Part shown: piece by piece, positions 1-9,669 of the stretch
How positions within the stretch are numbered: the first letter of the stretch is position 1
Layout of the letters: each line of letters opens with the position of its first letter
Origin: Brachybacterium fresconis
GTDB lineage: Bacteria; Actinomycetota; Actinomycetes; Actinomycetales; Dermabacteraceae
Direction of reading: 5' to 3'
DNA: 64,000 bases
Assembly: GCF_017876515.1 (NCBI RefSeq)
Contig: NZ_JAGIOC010000002.1
Span: 1-64,000, forward strand
Made by a program: the position numbers and the translations under genes
Notes under the pieces: model-generated
Databases searched by the model: none
The model's input: the letters and a program-made list of their open reading frames with translations, nothing else
Told to the model about the DNA's origin: nothing

Positions 1-666
1 ATCCAGTTCCTAGGCGCTTTTGGTGGCTCGCTATTCAATGACGCTGGCGATGCCGTGGCTTTCGATGATGGCACTGGTGAGGCAGCACTGCAGTACATGA
101 TCGACCTCATTGAGGATGGTTCTGCGGATTTTGACCTTCGCGGTACGGAGGGGCAGCCTTCTCCGTACCAACGTGGAGAGGTTGCCTTGCAGCTAGTTGG
201 AAGCGCCGCCTGGCCCCTTCTGGCACAGGAAACTCCCGAGCTCGTTACAGAGGAGCGGATGGGCATCTTCGTAACGCCTGGAGTGGCGGGCGAAGAGCCC
301 AGCCTCCTACTGGGCGGGACGTTGATCAGCTTGGGTGAGAACGCCACTAATCCAGAACTAGCTCTCGATTTCGTAAAACACATGTTCTCGCCCGATAACC
401 TGGTCAGCGCTTCGAAGCTCACCGGTAACGCTCCTTCCATCACTGAGGTCCCGGATGATCCCGACCTTGCCGCGAACCGGTTTTCCACCTTTCTTACGGA
501 CAACCTTGATTATGCAGACGTCGCCGAGGGTGGCAGCCCGGCTTGGATGGAAGTCCGCGAAGTCATTGGACCGCAGGTCGAGTCGGCGGTGACAGGAGCG
601 CAAACACCTGCCGAATCAATCTCGAATATAAAGAGTGCTGCTGAAGACGCCATCGCGCGTCTGTAA
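1..666 (+). CDS. ABC sugar-binding protein, C-terminal part
   Basis: The reading frame is open from the first base of the window, so this is the last 221 residues of a longer protein whose signal peptide lies outside. The visible part has the look of a family 1 extracellular sugar-binding protein: a stretch rich in Gly and acidic residues, FVTPGVAG, a GGTLISLGENATNPELALDF-type helix, and a C-terminal helix with SISNIKSAAEDAI. It would bind a sugar outside the membrane and deliver it to the permeases encoded just downstream. The 90-bp gap to the first permease and shared strand suggest one operon. The exact substrate cannot be read. Confidence 0.85.
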   Translation: MQFLGAFGGSLFNDAGDAVAFDDGTGEAALQYMIDLIEDGSADFDLRGTEGQPSPYQRGEVALQLVGSAAWPLLAQETPELVTEERMGIFVTPGVAGEEPSLLLGGTLISLGENATNPELALDFVKHMFSPDNLVSASKLTGNAPSITEVPDDPDLAANRFSTFLTDNLDYADVAEGGSPAWMEVREVIGPQVESAVTGAQTPAESISNIKSAAEDAIARL

Positions 667-756
667 AAGGTCATCACTTTTCGCAGCCCTCGGCATTCTC
701 GAGGGCGGCATCGTGCGCTGAAGTGCGAGATCAGCCCCACGTTTGGAGGTCCATAG

Positions 757-1704
757 ATGACTACTGCTCAGACAGCGCCGTCCCCGCCCACGGCCACAGA
801 TCGCGGGCGGGCGCCCGGCAGCAGACGCAGGAGCCCTCGGCGCGCTGAGAAGCGCTGGGGGCTCATCCTGGCTGCCCCAGCCACCTTCCATGTCGCTCTG
901 TGGACCGGCATCCCGGTCGTCGCTGCGATCGTGCTCTCTTTCACCTCCTACGACATGGTCAGCCGGCCGGAGTTCAACGGGATCGGGAACTACCTGGAGA
1001 TCTTCCGCGACGACATCTTCTGGCGCGCGGTCAGCCACAACCTGATCTTGGCCGTGGTGGGCATCCCTATCTCGATGATCATCGCCCTGGTCCTGGCCGT
1101 GATGCTGAACCAGGGGCTCAAGGGTGAGGGCATCTTCCGCACGATGGTGTTCCTCCCGCATGTCACCGCAACCGTCGCGGTGGCCATGATCTGGTTGTGG
1201 ATCTACGCTCCAACCGACAACGGTCTGGCGAACATCGCACTGGGTCTGTTCGGGTTCGAGAACTCTGCGTGGCTGACCAGCCCCAACACCTCGCTGATGT
1301 CGGTGCTGCTGGTGACCATCTGGCAGGGGATCGGGCTCAAGATGCTCATCTACTTAGCCTCGATGCAGGGGATCTCGCGCGACCTGTACGAGGCCGCGGA
1401 GATCGACGGGGCGGGCACGATCGGGAAGTTCTGGCACATCACCGTTCCGATGCTGCGACCAGCCACGTTCTTCGTGCTGGTTACCTCCATCATCGGGAAC
1501 TTCCAGACCTTCGACCTGATCTTCAACCTCACCGCCGGGGGCCCCGCCAACTCCACCACGGTGATTACCTATGAGATCTACCAGACTGCCTTCCAGCAGT
1601 TCCGCATGGGTCTGGCCACCGCTCAATCGGTCATCTTGCTGATCATGCTGGTCGTCCTGACGATCATCTCGCGCAAGCTCGTGGGAGGCACGGACAATGA
1701 CTGA
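757..1704 (+). CDS. ABC sugar permease, MalF/UgpA type
   Basis: A 315-residue membrane protein with a basic N-terminal tail (about 35 residues) and six hydrophobic segments. The permease EAA loop is visible as YEAAEIDGAG near residue 210, which docks the ATPase subunit. GGAGG stands 8 bases before the ATG. It overlaps the next permease gene by 8 bp, so the two are translationally coupled. No ATPase gene is present, as is common for actinobacterial CUT1 sugar transporters that share one MsiK-type ATPase encoded elsewhere. Confidence 0.93.
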   Translation: MTTAQTAPSPPTATDRGRAPGSRRRSPRRAEKRWGLILAAPATFHVALWTGIPVVAAIVLSFTSYDMVSRPEFNGIGNYLEIFRDDIFWRAVSHNLILAVVGIPISMIIALVLAVMLNQGLKGEGIFRTMVFLPHVTATVAVAMIWLWIYAPTDNGLANIALGLFGFENSAWLTSPNTSLMSVLLVTIWQGIGLKMLIYLASMQGISRDLYEAAEIDGAGTIGKFWHITVPMLRPATFFVLVTSIIGNFQTFDLIFNLTAGGPANSTTVITYEIYQTAFQQFRMGLATAQSVILLIMLVVLTIISRKLVGGTDND

Positions 1705-2659
1705 CATGCCCGCCATGCAGCAGCACGTGGCCGAAGAACTCGACCACAGCGCGGTCGGCACCCGGAAGCAGCGGGCCCGCCGGGCCCCCAGCAGGAGCCG
1801 CCAACGACGCACCAGCCGGATCATCCTGTTCATCGTCCTCGCGATCACCTCGATACTGATGGCCGCTCCGTTCTTGTGGATGTTCTTGACCTCGGTGCGC
1901 ACCCCGCAGGAACTGGCTGATCCCAATATGGGGCTCATCCCGCGCGAGTGGGCCTGGGGCAACTACCTCGAGGCGTTCAACGCGGCTCCGTTCGCGATCT
2001 ACGCCCGCAACAGTTTCCTACTGGCGGCCCTGCAGACGACCGGGACCCTAGTGTTCGGCTCAGCCTGCGGCTACGCAATCGCGAAGATGCGCTTCCCGGC
2101 CGCGCCGTGGATCTTCGGCGCCTTCCTGGCCTCGATGATGATCCCCTTCTACGCGACCGTCATCCCGCAGTTCCTGATCGTGCGGTTCATGCCCCTGTTC
2201 GGTGGGAACAACCTCTTCGGTCAGGGCGGCAGCGGCTGGATCGACACCTGGTGGGGGCTGGTGGTCCCAGGGGCGATCAGTGCCTTCAACATCTTCTTGC
2301 TGCGTCAGTTCTACGTCGCCACCCCCACGGAGCTCATCGAGGCCGCCCGCATCGACGGCGTCAGCGAGCTCGGGATCTGGGCAAAGATCATCACCCCGCT
2401 GATCAAGCCCGGCCTGCTGACTGTGGCGCTGCTCTCCTTCGAGCAGGGCTGGAACAACTTCCTGTGGCCCCTGCTGGTGACCACCTCGGAGCAGCTGCGC
2501 GTGATCCAGCTGGGCCTATCCGTGTTCCGTCAGGAAGCCGGCACCGACTTCCATCTGCTGATGGCCGGCACCACCATCGCTGCCGTGCCCATGATCATCC
2601 TGTTCGCCATCTTCCAAAAGTATTTCGTCAATGGCTTTGTCAACTCCGGCATCAAGTGA
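1697..2659 (+). CDS. ABC sugar permease, MalG/UgpE type
   Basis: A 320-residue partner permease with a long basic N-terminus, six hydrophobic segments and the EAA loop EAARIDGVSE around residue 215. GGGAGG lies upstream of the ATG, inside the end of the previous gene. It forms the heterodimeric channel with the preceding protein. The usual C-terminal GxVNSGIK-like end is intact. Confidence 0.93.
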   Translation: MTDMPAMQQHVAEELDHSAVGTRKQRARRAPSRSRQRRTSRIILFIVLAITSILMAAPFLWMFLTSVRTPQELADPNMGLIPREWAWGNYLEAFNAAPFAIYARNSFLLAALQTTGTLVFGSACGYAIAKMRFPAAPWIFGAFLASMMIPFYATVIPQFLIVRFMPLFGGNNLFGQGGSGWIDTWWGLVVPGAISAFNIFLLRQFYVATPTELIEAARIDGVSELGIWAKIITPLIKPGLLTVALLSFEQGWNNFLWPLLVTTSEQLRVIQLGLSVFRQEAGTDFHLLMAGTTIAAVPMIILFAIFQKYFVNGFVNSGIK

Positions 2660-3305
2660 GACGCCCGTGAACTGCTCGGCCCCCGACCCAGGGGCCGAGC
2701 AGCCTGTCCGCGCCAGGATTGGTGCGCAATACCCGAGCGCGATCGTGCGAGCTCTGACCGTCCCGGCAGCTTTCTTTGCCACCAACTGGGCGGCGATACT
2801 GCTGATTCTCACTGTGATCGGGACGGTCCCCGCCCTGGTCGCCGCCACCCGCACCACCATGGACCTGCGTTCCCACGCCGACCGCGCCTTCCGGGAGACC
2901 CTGCGCGCCTCGACTGTCCTGCTGCGGCGCGACTGGGCCCTCTCGCTCGCACTGTGGGCACTGCTGCTTCTGATCGCGGCCAACGCGCTGATCCTCACGG
3001 ACCTGGCGACAGGAGGCACCCGCGTGTTCCTCGTCGGCATCTCCCTACCACCCACCTGGCTGGCCGTCTCGGCCCTGAGCGCCTACGTGGTCACCGCCGC
3101 ATCGAAGGACCTGACCGCCTCGAGTGGTGAGGTCACCGGAACAGCCCTCACCTTGATGATGCGCCGACCGGTGCGCGCGCTCCTGGCTCCGGCCACGATC
3201 ATCACGGTGGTCCCGCTGTGGGCGCTGGCACCCCTGACCATCGCCTTCGGCTTCAGCCTCCCGCCATTCCTGGTCGCGAGGTTCTGGGGGCCGGTGGATT
3301 CGTAA
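2631..3305 (+). CDS. YesL/DUF624-like membrane protein
   Basis: About 224 residues with at least four hydrophobic helices (AAILLILTVIGTVPAL; LALWALLLLIAANALIL; WLAVSALSAYVV; ALLAPATIITVVPLWAL) and the basic loop after the second helix typical of YesL-like proteins, which sit next to sugar ABC importers in many Gram-positives. Their job is unknown; a role with the neighbouring transporter is inferred from position. The start is uncertain. The 2631 ATG and the 2667 GTG both place a perfect 12-bp hairpin (2672-2702) inside the coding sequence and have no clear ribosome site, while GTG at 2745 lies after the hairpin and just before the first helix. Confidence 0.75.
   Translation: MALSTPASSETPVNCSAPDPGAEQPVRARIGAQYPSAIVRALTVPAAFFATNWAAILLILTVIGTVPALVAATRTTMDLRSHADRAFRETLRASTVLLRRDWALSLALWALLLLIAANALILTDLATGGTRVFLVGISLPPTWLAVSALSAYVVTAASKDLTASSGEVTGTALTLMMRRPVRALLAPATIITVVPLWALAPLTIAFGFSLPPFLVARFWGPVDS
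2672..2702 (+). terminator. Hairpin after the permease genes
   Basis: A perfect 12-bp inverted repeat, CTGCTCGGCCCC and its complement, with a 7-base loop, begins 13 bases after the stop of the second permease gene. There is no T-run, as is usual for actinobacterial terminators. It may reduce read-through into the YesL-like gene or stabilise the upstream mRNA. Confidence 0.6.
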
Positions 3306-3523
3306 GACTGAACCTTGAACCGTCCCACTGGACCGGTCGATCCGTCCCCCAGCGGCTCGGGACATTCCGGTTAATCACGCAGGCACCACGAACACTTACA
3401 GCCGATCCCAAGCGTGAACAAGCAGGCGGTGCTCTGTGGCCGACTGGTGACAGACCGCTCCGCCGCGCCTGGCACTCGCGCAAAGCGGGCATGGAGTGGG
3501 CCGGGAGCTGGAATCATGTACCC

Positions 3524-6175
3524 ATGAGTCACAAGCTCCTCGTGCTGTCCGATATCCGCGCCCGAGCAGGAGCTTTCGTGGCGCAGTGGCGCGAAGCAGA
3601 GGGGTACGAGCGCGGGGAGGCGCAGTCGTTCGTTCGGGACCTCCTGCGCGTCTTCGGCATCACCCGCTCGACCGCAGCCGTGTACGAGAAGCGCGCGCAG
3701 CGCGCTTCCACGGGCGGTCAGGGATACATCGACGCATTGATCTCCGGGACGGCGCTGATCGAGATGAAGTCCGCGGGCGCAGACCTCGTCAAGGCCGAGG
3801 CGCAGGCACTGGACTACATCGAGTCGCTGACCCAGCACGAGCGCCCTGACTTCGTGATCACCAGCGACTTCCGCAGCTTCCGCCTGCTCGACCTCACGGC
3901 CGATGCTGGCAAGGATGGGCTGCTCGAGTTCTCCCTCGAGGAGCTGCCGGCCCATGTCGAGGACCTCATGTTCTTGGCCGGCTACCGGCGCGCGAAGTTC
4001 GGCTCGACCGATCAGGAAGCGGCATCGATCAAGGCCGCGCAGCTGATGGCGAAGCTGTACGAGCACCTCGAGTCCACCGGTTACGACGACCACCAAGCGT
4101 CGATCTTCCTCATCCGCACGCTGTTCTGCCTCTACGCCGACGACGCTGGTCTGTGGGAGCGGGACCTGTTCTCCCGCTACATCGAGGAGCGCACCAGCGA
4201 GGACGGCTCCGACCTCGGCGCGCAGTTGACCACGCTGTACCAGGCGCTCAACCGTCCGGAGGACAACCGCTACGGGCGCGCCGACGACCTGATTATGGCC
4301 TTCCCCTACGTCAACGGCTCGGTGTTCGGCGAGGCCGTCGATATTCCCTATTTCGACCGTGCCTCGCGGGAGCTGTTGCTGCAGGCGGCGTACTTCAACT
4401 GGTCCAGCATCTCGCCGGCGATCTTCGGCTCGCTGTTCCAGTCGGTGAAGTCTAAGAAGGCCCGGCGCGAGCTGGGTGAGCACTACACGACCGAGACCAA
4501 CATTTTGAAGCTCATCCGTCCGCTGTTCCTCGATGAGCTCGAGGAGCGGTTCACCAAGGCGTACGCGAAGAAGCGCGAGCTGGAGAAGCTGCTTGAGCAC
4601 CTGGGGTCGCTGTCGTTCTTCGATCCGGCGTGCGGGTGCGGGAACTTCCTGATCATCGCCTACCGGGAGCTGCGCGGCCTCGAGCTGCGTATCCACGAGC
4701 GCCTGCAGCAGCTTGACCCCACGCGTGCGCAGCTGTCGCTAGACGCCGGCGCCCGCGTCCACGTGACGTTGACGCAGTTCTACGGGATCGAGCTGGAGGA
4801 GTGGCCGGCCACCATCGCTCGCACGGCGATGTTCCTGGTCGAGCACCAGGCGAACCAGGCCGTGAACCTCACCCTGGGCTACGCCGTGCCGATGCTCCCG
4901 CTGCAAGACTCCGCCCGGATCACCGTCGCCAATGCGCTGCACGCTGACTGGTCCCAGATCATTCCGCCGACGACCTCCCTGTACGTCATGGGCAACCCAC
5001 CCTTCCTCGGCGACAACACGCGCGGTGCGGACCAGCTCGCTGACCTGCATAACGCCTGGGGCGGAGACAAGACTCTGTCCCGGATGGACTACGTGACCGG
5101 CTGGCACGCCAAGGCCCTCACCCTGTTCCGTGACCCGCGATACCGGGGCGAGTGGGCCTTTGTCACTACCAACTCCATCACTCAGGGCGATCAGGTCCCG
5201 CGCCTGTACGGCTGGATCTTCGAGGCGGGCTGGCGGATCAAGTTCGCCCACCAGACCTTCGCCTGGTCGAGCGAGGCCCCCGGCGCCGCCGCCGTCCACT
5301 GCGTCATCGTCGGCCACACCCAAAACGCGAAAGCCAATCCGCGCCTGTTCGAGTACGAACGACCCAAGGCTGAGCCTCACGAGGTTCCGGTCAGGATCGG
5401 GATCAACGCCTACCTCCAGGACGCGAAGAACATCCTGGTTGAGAAGCGGTCGGCGCCTCTGAGCTCGGCCCTTGCTGTGGTGGAGTACGGATCAAAGCCG
5501 ACCGACGACGGCAACCTGATCATCGAGCCCGACCAGTATGCGGAGGTCATCGCTGATCCCGTTGCAGCGAAGTACGTCCGCAAGTACGTCGGCGCCCGCG
5601 AGCTCATCCACGATGAGGATCGCTGGTGCCTGTGGCTGGATGGTATGGACCCCGCGGACCTGAACCGGTCACGCACTCTGCGGGATCGGGTTGAAGCCGT
5701 TCGCGAGTTCCGCGGCGCGTCCCGAGCTTCCGCTACCCGCGAGTACCCGCACCACCATCTCTTCCGGCAGCTCGCGAAGAAAGACGCCAACTACGCATGC
5801 ATACCGATCCATGTGGGCGAGGGCCGGCGCTACTACCCAGTCGCCCTATTCGACGCAGACGTCATCGCGAGCAACGCCAACTTCGTGATGAACGATCCGG
5901 ACGGGTTCCAGTTCGCCATCATGTCCTCGAGCATGTTCATCACCTGGCAGAAGGCCATCGGTGGCCGCCTGGGGTCGAGCCTACGATTCGCTTCGACGCT
6001 GACCTGGTACACCCTCCCCCTACCCTCTGTGTCGCCGTCCGCTCGCGAGGCGATCGCGACGGCCGGTCACGGAGTGCTAGAGGCACGCGCGCTCCATCCC
6101 GAACGATCACTGGCTGAGCACTACAACCCTCTAGCGATGGACCCTTGGGCCTGCCCGCAAGTTGTTGACGGTTGA
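3524..6175 (+). pseudogene. MmeI-like restriction-methyltransferase, interrupted (main part)
   Basis: This is the first 874 residues of a single-chain type IIL/IIG restriction-modification enzyme. From the ATG at 3524 the nuclease residues fall at D70, E80 and K82 (D-X9-EMK), the spacing I recall for MmeI. The methyltransferase motif I FDPACGCGNFL is at about 366 and the motif IV NPPF at 491; a target-recognition region follows. The coding sequence is native up to MDP at 6145. The last residues before the TGA at 6173 come from the end of an inserted IS3 element. The missing 46 C-terminal codons are at 9085-9225. Joining them gives 920 residues, close to MmeI (919). Methylation activity could survive, but the cut removes a conserved C-terminal helix. 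Confidence 0.9.
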
Positions 6176-6179
6176 TTAA

Positions 6180-7885
6180 CCTCGGGATTTCATGGGGGCG
6201 TGGTCCCGACCGGCGGACGGCATGGAGAAAGGTGCTCCTGACCTGGAATGATACGGGGTGTTGAAGCTCGTATCGATCCACCGGAAGGAGCACCTTTCAG
6301 GTGTCCCAGCCTACCTTGTTCTTCTACCCCCGTCCGCGCGTGGACATCGCTGAGGTCCCGGCGGTCTCGCAGGCGGGTGCGGTGCTGCTGACCGACACGC
6401 TCCATGCCACTGGCCTGGCCGCTTCGCTGCGCGAAGCGCTGGGTCCCTGGACGAAACCGCTGGCCGAGCATCACGCCGCGAAAGTCCTGCTGGACCTCGC
6501 GATGACTCTCGCGATCGGCGGGGAAGTCGCCCGCGACACTGACCTGCTGCGGTGCGAGCCGGGACTGTTCGGGTCCGTCGCCTCTGCGCCGACGATCTCC
6601 CGCACACTCACTACCTTGGCCCAGGACGCCCCGGCGGTGGTCGAGGCGATCTCGAGGGCTCGCCGTGCCGCGCGCGAACGAGCCTGGACCATGGCCGGTG
6701 ACCACGCCCCTGGCCACGGGGTCAGCGCGAAGAACCCGCTGGTCATCGACCTTGATGCCACACTGATCAACGTTCACAGTGAGAAGGAGCAGGCCTCACC
6801 GACGTTCAAACGCGGGTTCGGCTATCACCCTCTATGCGCGTTCCTCGATCACGGACAGGCCGGCACCGGGGAACCCCTCGCCATCGCCCTGCGCCCGGGC
6901 AACGCGGGATCGAACACCGCCGCCGATCACATCGCCGTCACGCGCGAGGCTCTCGCCCAGCTCCCGCCAGCCCTGCTGGGCCGGGGCGGGCGGGGGTCGA
7001 AGAAGATCCTGATCCGCACCGACGGAGCCGGCGGCACCAAGGACTACATCCAGTGGCTGACCACGCGGCGTCTGGCCTACTCGGTCGGGTTCACCCTCCC
7101 CGCACATACTCCTGACCTGCTGAAACGAGTTGACGAAGCAGACGCGTGGACGCCGGCCTATGACAGCGACGATGACGGGATTCGAGACGGGGCCTGGGTC
7201 GCAGACCTCACCGGGCTGCTGGACCTCGCAGGCTGGCCCGACGGGATGCGCGTCATCGTGCGGAAAGAACGACCGCACCCCGGGGCACAGCTGCGAATCA
7301 CTGACCACGACGGGATGCGGATCACCGCGTTCGCGACCAACACCAGCCGCGGACAGCTCCCCGTTCTCGAGCTGCGTCACCGTCGCCGCGCGCGCTGCGA
7401 GGACCGGATTCGCAACGCGAAGGACATGGGCCTTGAGAAGTTCCCGCTGCAGGGATTCGCGCAGAACCAGATCTGGTGCCAGATCGTCCAGCTCGCCTCT
7501 GAGCTTGTCGCCTGGATGCAGACCATCGCCTTCACCAGCGGCGACGCAAGGAGATGGGAGCCCAAACGACTCCGCGCGCGGTTGTTCGAGATCCCCGCGA
7601 CGCTCGTGCGGCGCTGCCGACACAAGGTCCTCCACCTCGCCCGGCACGCCCCGGAAGCCTCCACCGTCCTGACCGGCGTCAACCGGCTCCGCACCGCCGT
7701 CGCCCAGACCTGACCAGACGACTCAGCCGTCCCTACGATCTCCAGCTGCACGACCTCGGGCGTGGAACCCGACCGCCCGCAACGGACACTGCGACAGATC
7801 GTCACACCCAGATGCCAGAATCAGCAGCTGAACACCGGCAACGACGCCGGCCCACCCCACTCACGGGCGTCATGAAATTTCGAGG
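6180..7885 (+). mobile_element. IS1380-family insertion sequence inside the IS3 element
   Basis: A 1706-bp element with ends CCTCGGGATTTCATG (left) and CCTCGAAATTTCATG (right, read inward), and a TTAA duplication at 6176-6179 and 7886-7889. One intact transposase gene. The TTAA at its right end supplies the stop codon of the IS3 orfB, so the host IS3 transposase stayed readable. Confidence 0.9.
6301..7713 (+). CDS. IS1380-family transposase
   Basis: A 470-residue DDE transposase: a conserved N-terminal region ending LLDLAMTLAIGGEVARD, the first catalytic Asp in LVIDLDATLINVHSEK, a second in IRTDGAGG, and the C-terminal RIRNAKDMGLEKFP glutamate region. It starts at GTG 6301, preceded by GGAAGGAG. 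Full length for the family, no frameshift, so probably active. Confidence 0.92.
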   Translation: MSQPTLFFYPRPRVDIAEVPAVSQAGAVLLTDTLHATGLAASLREALGPWTKPLAEHHAAKVLLDLAMTLAIGGEVARDTDLLRCEPGLFGSVASAPTISRTLTTLAQDAPAVVEAISRARRAARERAWTMAGDHAPGHGVSAKNPLVIDLDATLINVHSEKEQASPTFKRGFGYHPLCAFLDHGQAGTGEPLAIALRPGNAGSNTAADHIAVTREALAQLPPALLGRGGRGSKKILIRTDGAGGTKDYIQWLTTRRLAYSVGFTLPAHTPDLLKRVDEADAWTPAYDSDDDGIRDGAWVADLTGLLDLAGWPDGMRVIVRKERPHPGAQLRITDHDGMRITAFATNTSRGQLPVLELRHRRRARCEDRIRNAKDMGLEKFPLQGFAQNQIWCQIVQLASELVAWMQTIAFTSGDARRWEPKRLRARLFEIPATLVRRCRHKVLHLARHAPEASTVLTGVNRLRTAVAQT

Positions 7886-8698
7886 TTAAGCTGCTTGAGC
7901 CTGGTCTGTGTGTTCTTCGGTCTCGGCCTGGTCGCGGTCGATGGCGTTCTCGAACGCGACCGGGCTGGTGTAGTCGAGGCTGGAGTGCAGCCGGCGACGG
8001 TTGAAGACGATCTCGATCCAGCGAGCGACCTCGCGACGCGCTTCGGCCCGGGTCGGCCAAGAGCGCCGGTCGTAGAACTCAGTCTTCAGCGTGGCCCAGA
8101 ACGACTCGGCCATCGCGTTGTCCCAGCACACCCCGGTCCGTCCCATGGACTGGCGGATCCCCAGCTCCTCGCAGGTCTCGAACAGGGTCTTTGACGTGTA
8201 CTGGGTGCCGCGATCAGCGTGAAACACAAGGTCATCTGGGACATCCCTGCGCAGGGTTCGTGCCATCCGCAGCGCGCGGTCAACGAGACCGGCGTCCTGA
8301 CACTCGTCCATCGCCCAGCCCAGCACGCGCCGGGAGTGCCCGTCACGGACCGCGGCGAGGTAGAGCCAGCCCTCGCCGGTTCGCAGATACGTGATGTCGC
8401 TGATCCAGATGGCATCGAGGCGTCCCTGGTCCCATCGCCGCTGGGCGTGATCCGCGAAGCCTCGGGCGGCGGGATCTTGGATCGTCGTCACCGGGGTGAA
8501 CATGCTCGGGCTGATGCCCTCCAGTCCCTGACGACGCATGGACGCGGCGACCGTCTTCCGGTCGATCACCGTCCGCCGCTGAGCCCTCGACCCGGGGCCA
8601 TGCTGGCGACGGCGCTGCCAGGCGTAGTAGCCCTGCCGAGTCACACCCAGAAGCCGCGCCATGCGGGTGATCTCGAAGTTCGCCTTCTCCGCGTCCAT
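7886..8698 (-). CDS. IS3-family transposase OrfB (integrase core)
   Basis: 270 residues with an HTH_21-type start (LLGVTRQGYYAWQ) and an rve integrase core: D in WISDITYL, D in FHADRGTQYT and E in AMAESFWATLKTE. The ATG overlaps the orfA stop (TGATG); in this family OrfA and OrfB are normally joined by a -1 frameshift into OrfAB. Its TAA stop lies in the TTAA target of the nested IS1380. Confidence 0.92.
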   Translation of the reverse strand: MDAEKANFEITRMARLLGVTRQGYYAWQRRRQHGPGSRAQRRTVIDRKTVAASMRRQGLEGISPSMFTPVTTIQDPAARGFADHAQRRWDQGRLDAIWISDITYLRTGEGWLYLAAVRDGHSRRVLGWAMDECQDAGLVDRALRMARTLRRDVPDDLVFHADRGTQYTSKTLFETCEELGIRQSMGRTGVCWDNAMAESFWATLKTEFYDRRSWPTRAEARREVARWIEIVFNRRRLHSSLDYTSPVAFENAIDRDQAETEEHTDQAQAA

Positions 8699-9012
8699 CA
8701 GCTCGAACCGTTCCGCCGTGGTGGCTTCGACGCGAAGAAGGCGGCTGCTTTTCCCAGGAACTCATTGTCCGTCTCCAGCTCATGGACCCGCCGCCGCAGA
8801 CGCTTCAACTCTTCCCGCTCGTCGGCCGCCAACGGCACTTCCGGGCCCGGAGCCGGGCCCCGGCGCTCGCGTTCTTGCTGGACCCAGCGACCCAGCAACT
8901 GCGCACCCACGTCGATCTCCTCGGCCACATGCGCGATCGGCCGGTCCGTATCCAGCACCAGAGCTGCTGCCTCTCGGCGGTACTCCGGCGTGTACCTCTT
9001 CCGCTTGCTCAT
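8698..9012 (-). CDS. IS3-family transposase OrfA
   Basis: 104 residues from ATG 9012 (MSKRKRYTPEYRREAAAL): a helix-turn-helix region followed by a leucine-rich coiled coil (LKRLRRRVHELETDNEFL), as in IS3 OrfA proteins. It binds the element ends and joins with OrfB. Confidence 0.9.
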   Translation of the reverse strand: MSKRKRYTPEYRREAAALVLDTDRPIAHVAEEIDVGAQLLGRWVQQERERRGPAPGPEVPLAADEREELKRLRRRVHELETDNEFLGKAAAFFASKPPRRNGSS

Positions 9013-9084
9013 CACGACAACCATCCCGCAGGCCAGCACGACCCGCTATCTCAGGCGTCAACATCAGAAGGGTAAGCCCACCCT

Positions 9085-9225
9085 GCTCTGGTGAAGGCTC
9101 ACGATGCCCTGGACAGACTGGTCGATCGAGCGTTCGGAGCGAAGAGAAAGATGACCTCGAACGACGAGCGCAGCAAGCTGCTGTTCGACCAGTACGCCGC
9201 GATGGCCACGGAGCCGTCCAGCTGA
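9085..9225 (+). pseudogene. C-terminal fragment of the MmeI-like enzyme
   Basis: 46 codons and a TGA, in the frame starting ALVKAHDALDRLVD and ending LLFDQYAAMATEPSS. This is the conserved AHxALDRxVD tail of MmeI-family enzymes. Removing 6146-9084 joins ATG-GAC-CCT to GCT-CTG-GTG in frame and restores an ordinary tail (AMDPALVKAHDALD). A transcription terminator follows 11 bases later. Confidence 0.9.
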
Positions 9226-9236
9226 GGCTCCGCGCG

Positions 9237-9276
9237 AAGTGCCCGCATCTCCCCCAATGGGGAGACGCGGGCACTT
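9237..9276 (+). terminator. Terminator of the restriction-modification gene
   Basis: AAGTGCCCGC pairs perfectly with GCGGGCACTT, and the inside adds CTCCCC with GGGGAG around a CAAT loop. It stands just after the native stop of the RM gene and also faces the small minus-strand gene at 9285. Confidence 0.85.
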
Positions 9277-9284
9277 GCTGTGCG

Positions 9285-9404
9285 TCAGTCCTTGCGCTGT
9301 GAGGCGGTGACACGCTTGTCGATCACGGGCACGAGTGCAGCGATGAGCGTGATCATCGCCGCCACAGTGACCGGATCGAGCATGAGGATCACAGTGATCG
9401 TCAT
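9285..9404 (-). CDS. 39-residue hydrophobic peptide
   Basis: ATG at 9404 with TAGGAG 8 bases upstream on the minus strand. The product starts MTITVILMLDPVTVAAMI, forms one membrane helix and ends with a charged tail KRVTASQRKD. Size and shape resemble holin-like or type I toxin peptides, but no family is recognised. It converges on the RM terminator. Possible roles: small membrane regulator or toxin. Confidence 0.45.
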   Translation of the reverse strand: MTITVILMLDPVTVAAMITLIAALVPVIDKRVTASQRKD

Positions 9405-9564
9405 AGCCTGCTCCTATCTGTCAGGAAGGAGCCGTTGCCTGGTATACGAGCAAAAACGCTTGTTTTGCAGGTGATGAGACTGCTACAGTAGGAGAGACGC
9501 CTGACTAGCATCGCCCCCGCCGCAGCGAGAGACATCAATACGACCTCCTTCGGTGGGTGTAAGA

Positions 9565-9669
9565 CATGGCCCGAGTGGTTGCACACTGGGCCATGGAGAA
9601 GTGTATCACATTGCTGTACACTCCGTGACGTTTCAGAATGCGCCCTCCGCTCGATTGAGCCGGGGGCGC
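9565..9669 (+). other. Possible structured RNA with terminator
   Basis: Hairpin 9565-9595 (CATGGCCC with GGGCCATG, inner AGTG with CACT) is followed by a GCGCCC...GGGCGC hairpin at 9640-9669 and TTCTTTGT, which looks like a terminator. No convincing gene lies in this interval on either strand. The hairpins are seen; transcription is inferred. Confidence 0.4.

Larger units (their letters stand above)
6146..9080 (-). mobile_element. IS3-family insertion sequence carrying a nested IS1380
   Basis: Imperfect inverted repeats of about 25 bp mark the ends: TGGGCCTGCCC...TGTTGACG from 6146, and the matching TGGGCTTACCC...TGTTGACG read inward from 9080. The target duplication CCCT is present at 6142-6145 and 9081-9084. 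The element holds the two usual IS3 frames on the minus strand and was later hit by an IS1380 element at 6180-7885. Without the nested copy and its TTAA duplication it is about 1.2 kb. Confidence 0.9.

Noticed and set aside
616..1161. Long minus-strand frame under the first permease
   Set aside because: Low-complexity His/Asp/Arg product, a shadow of the GC-rich permease gene.
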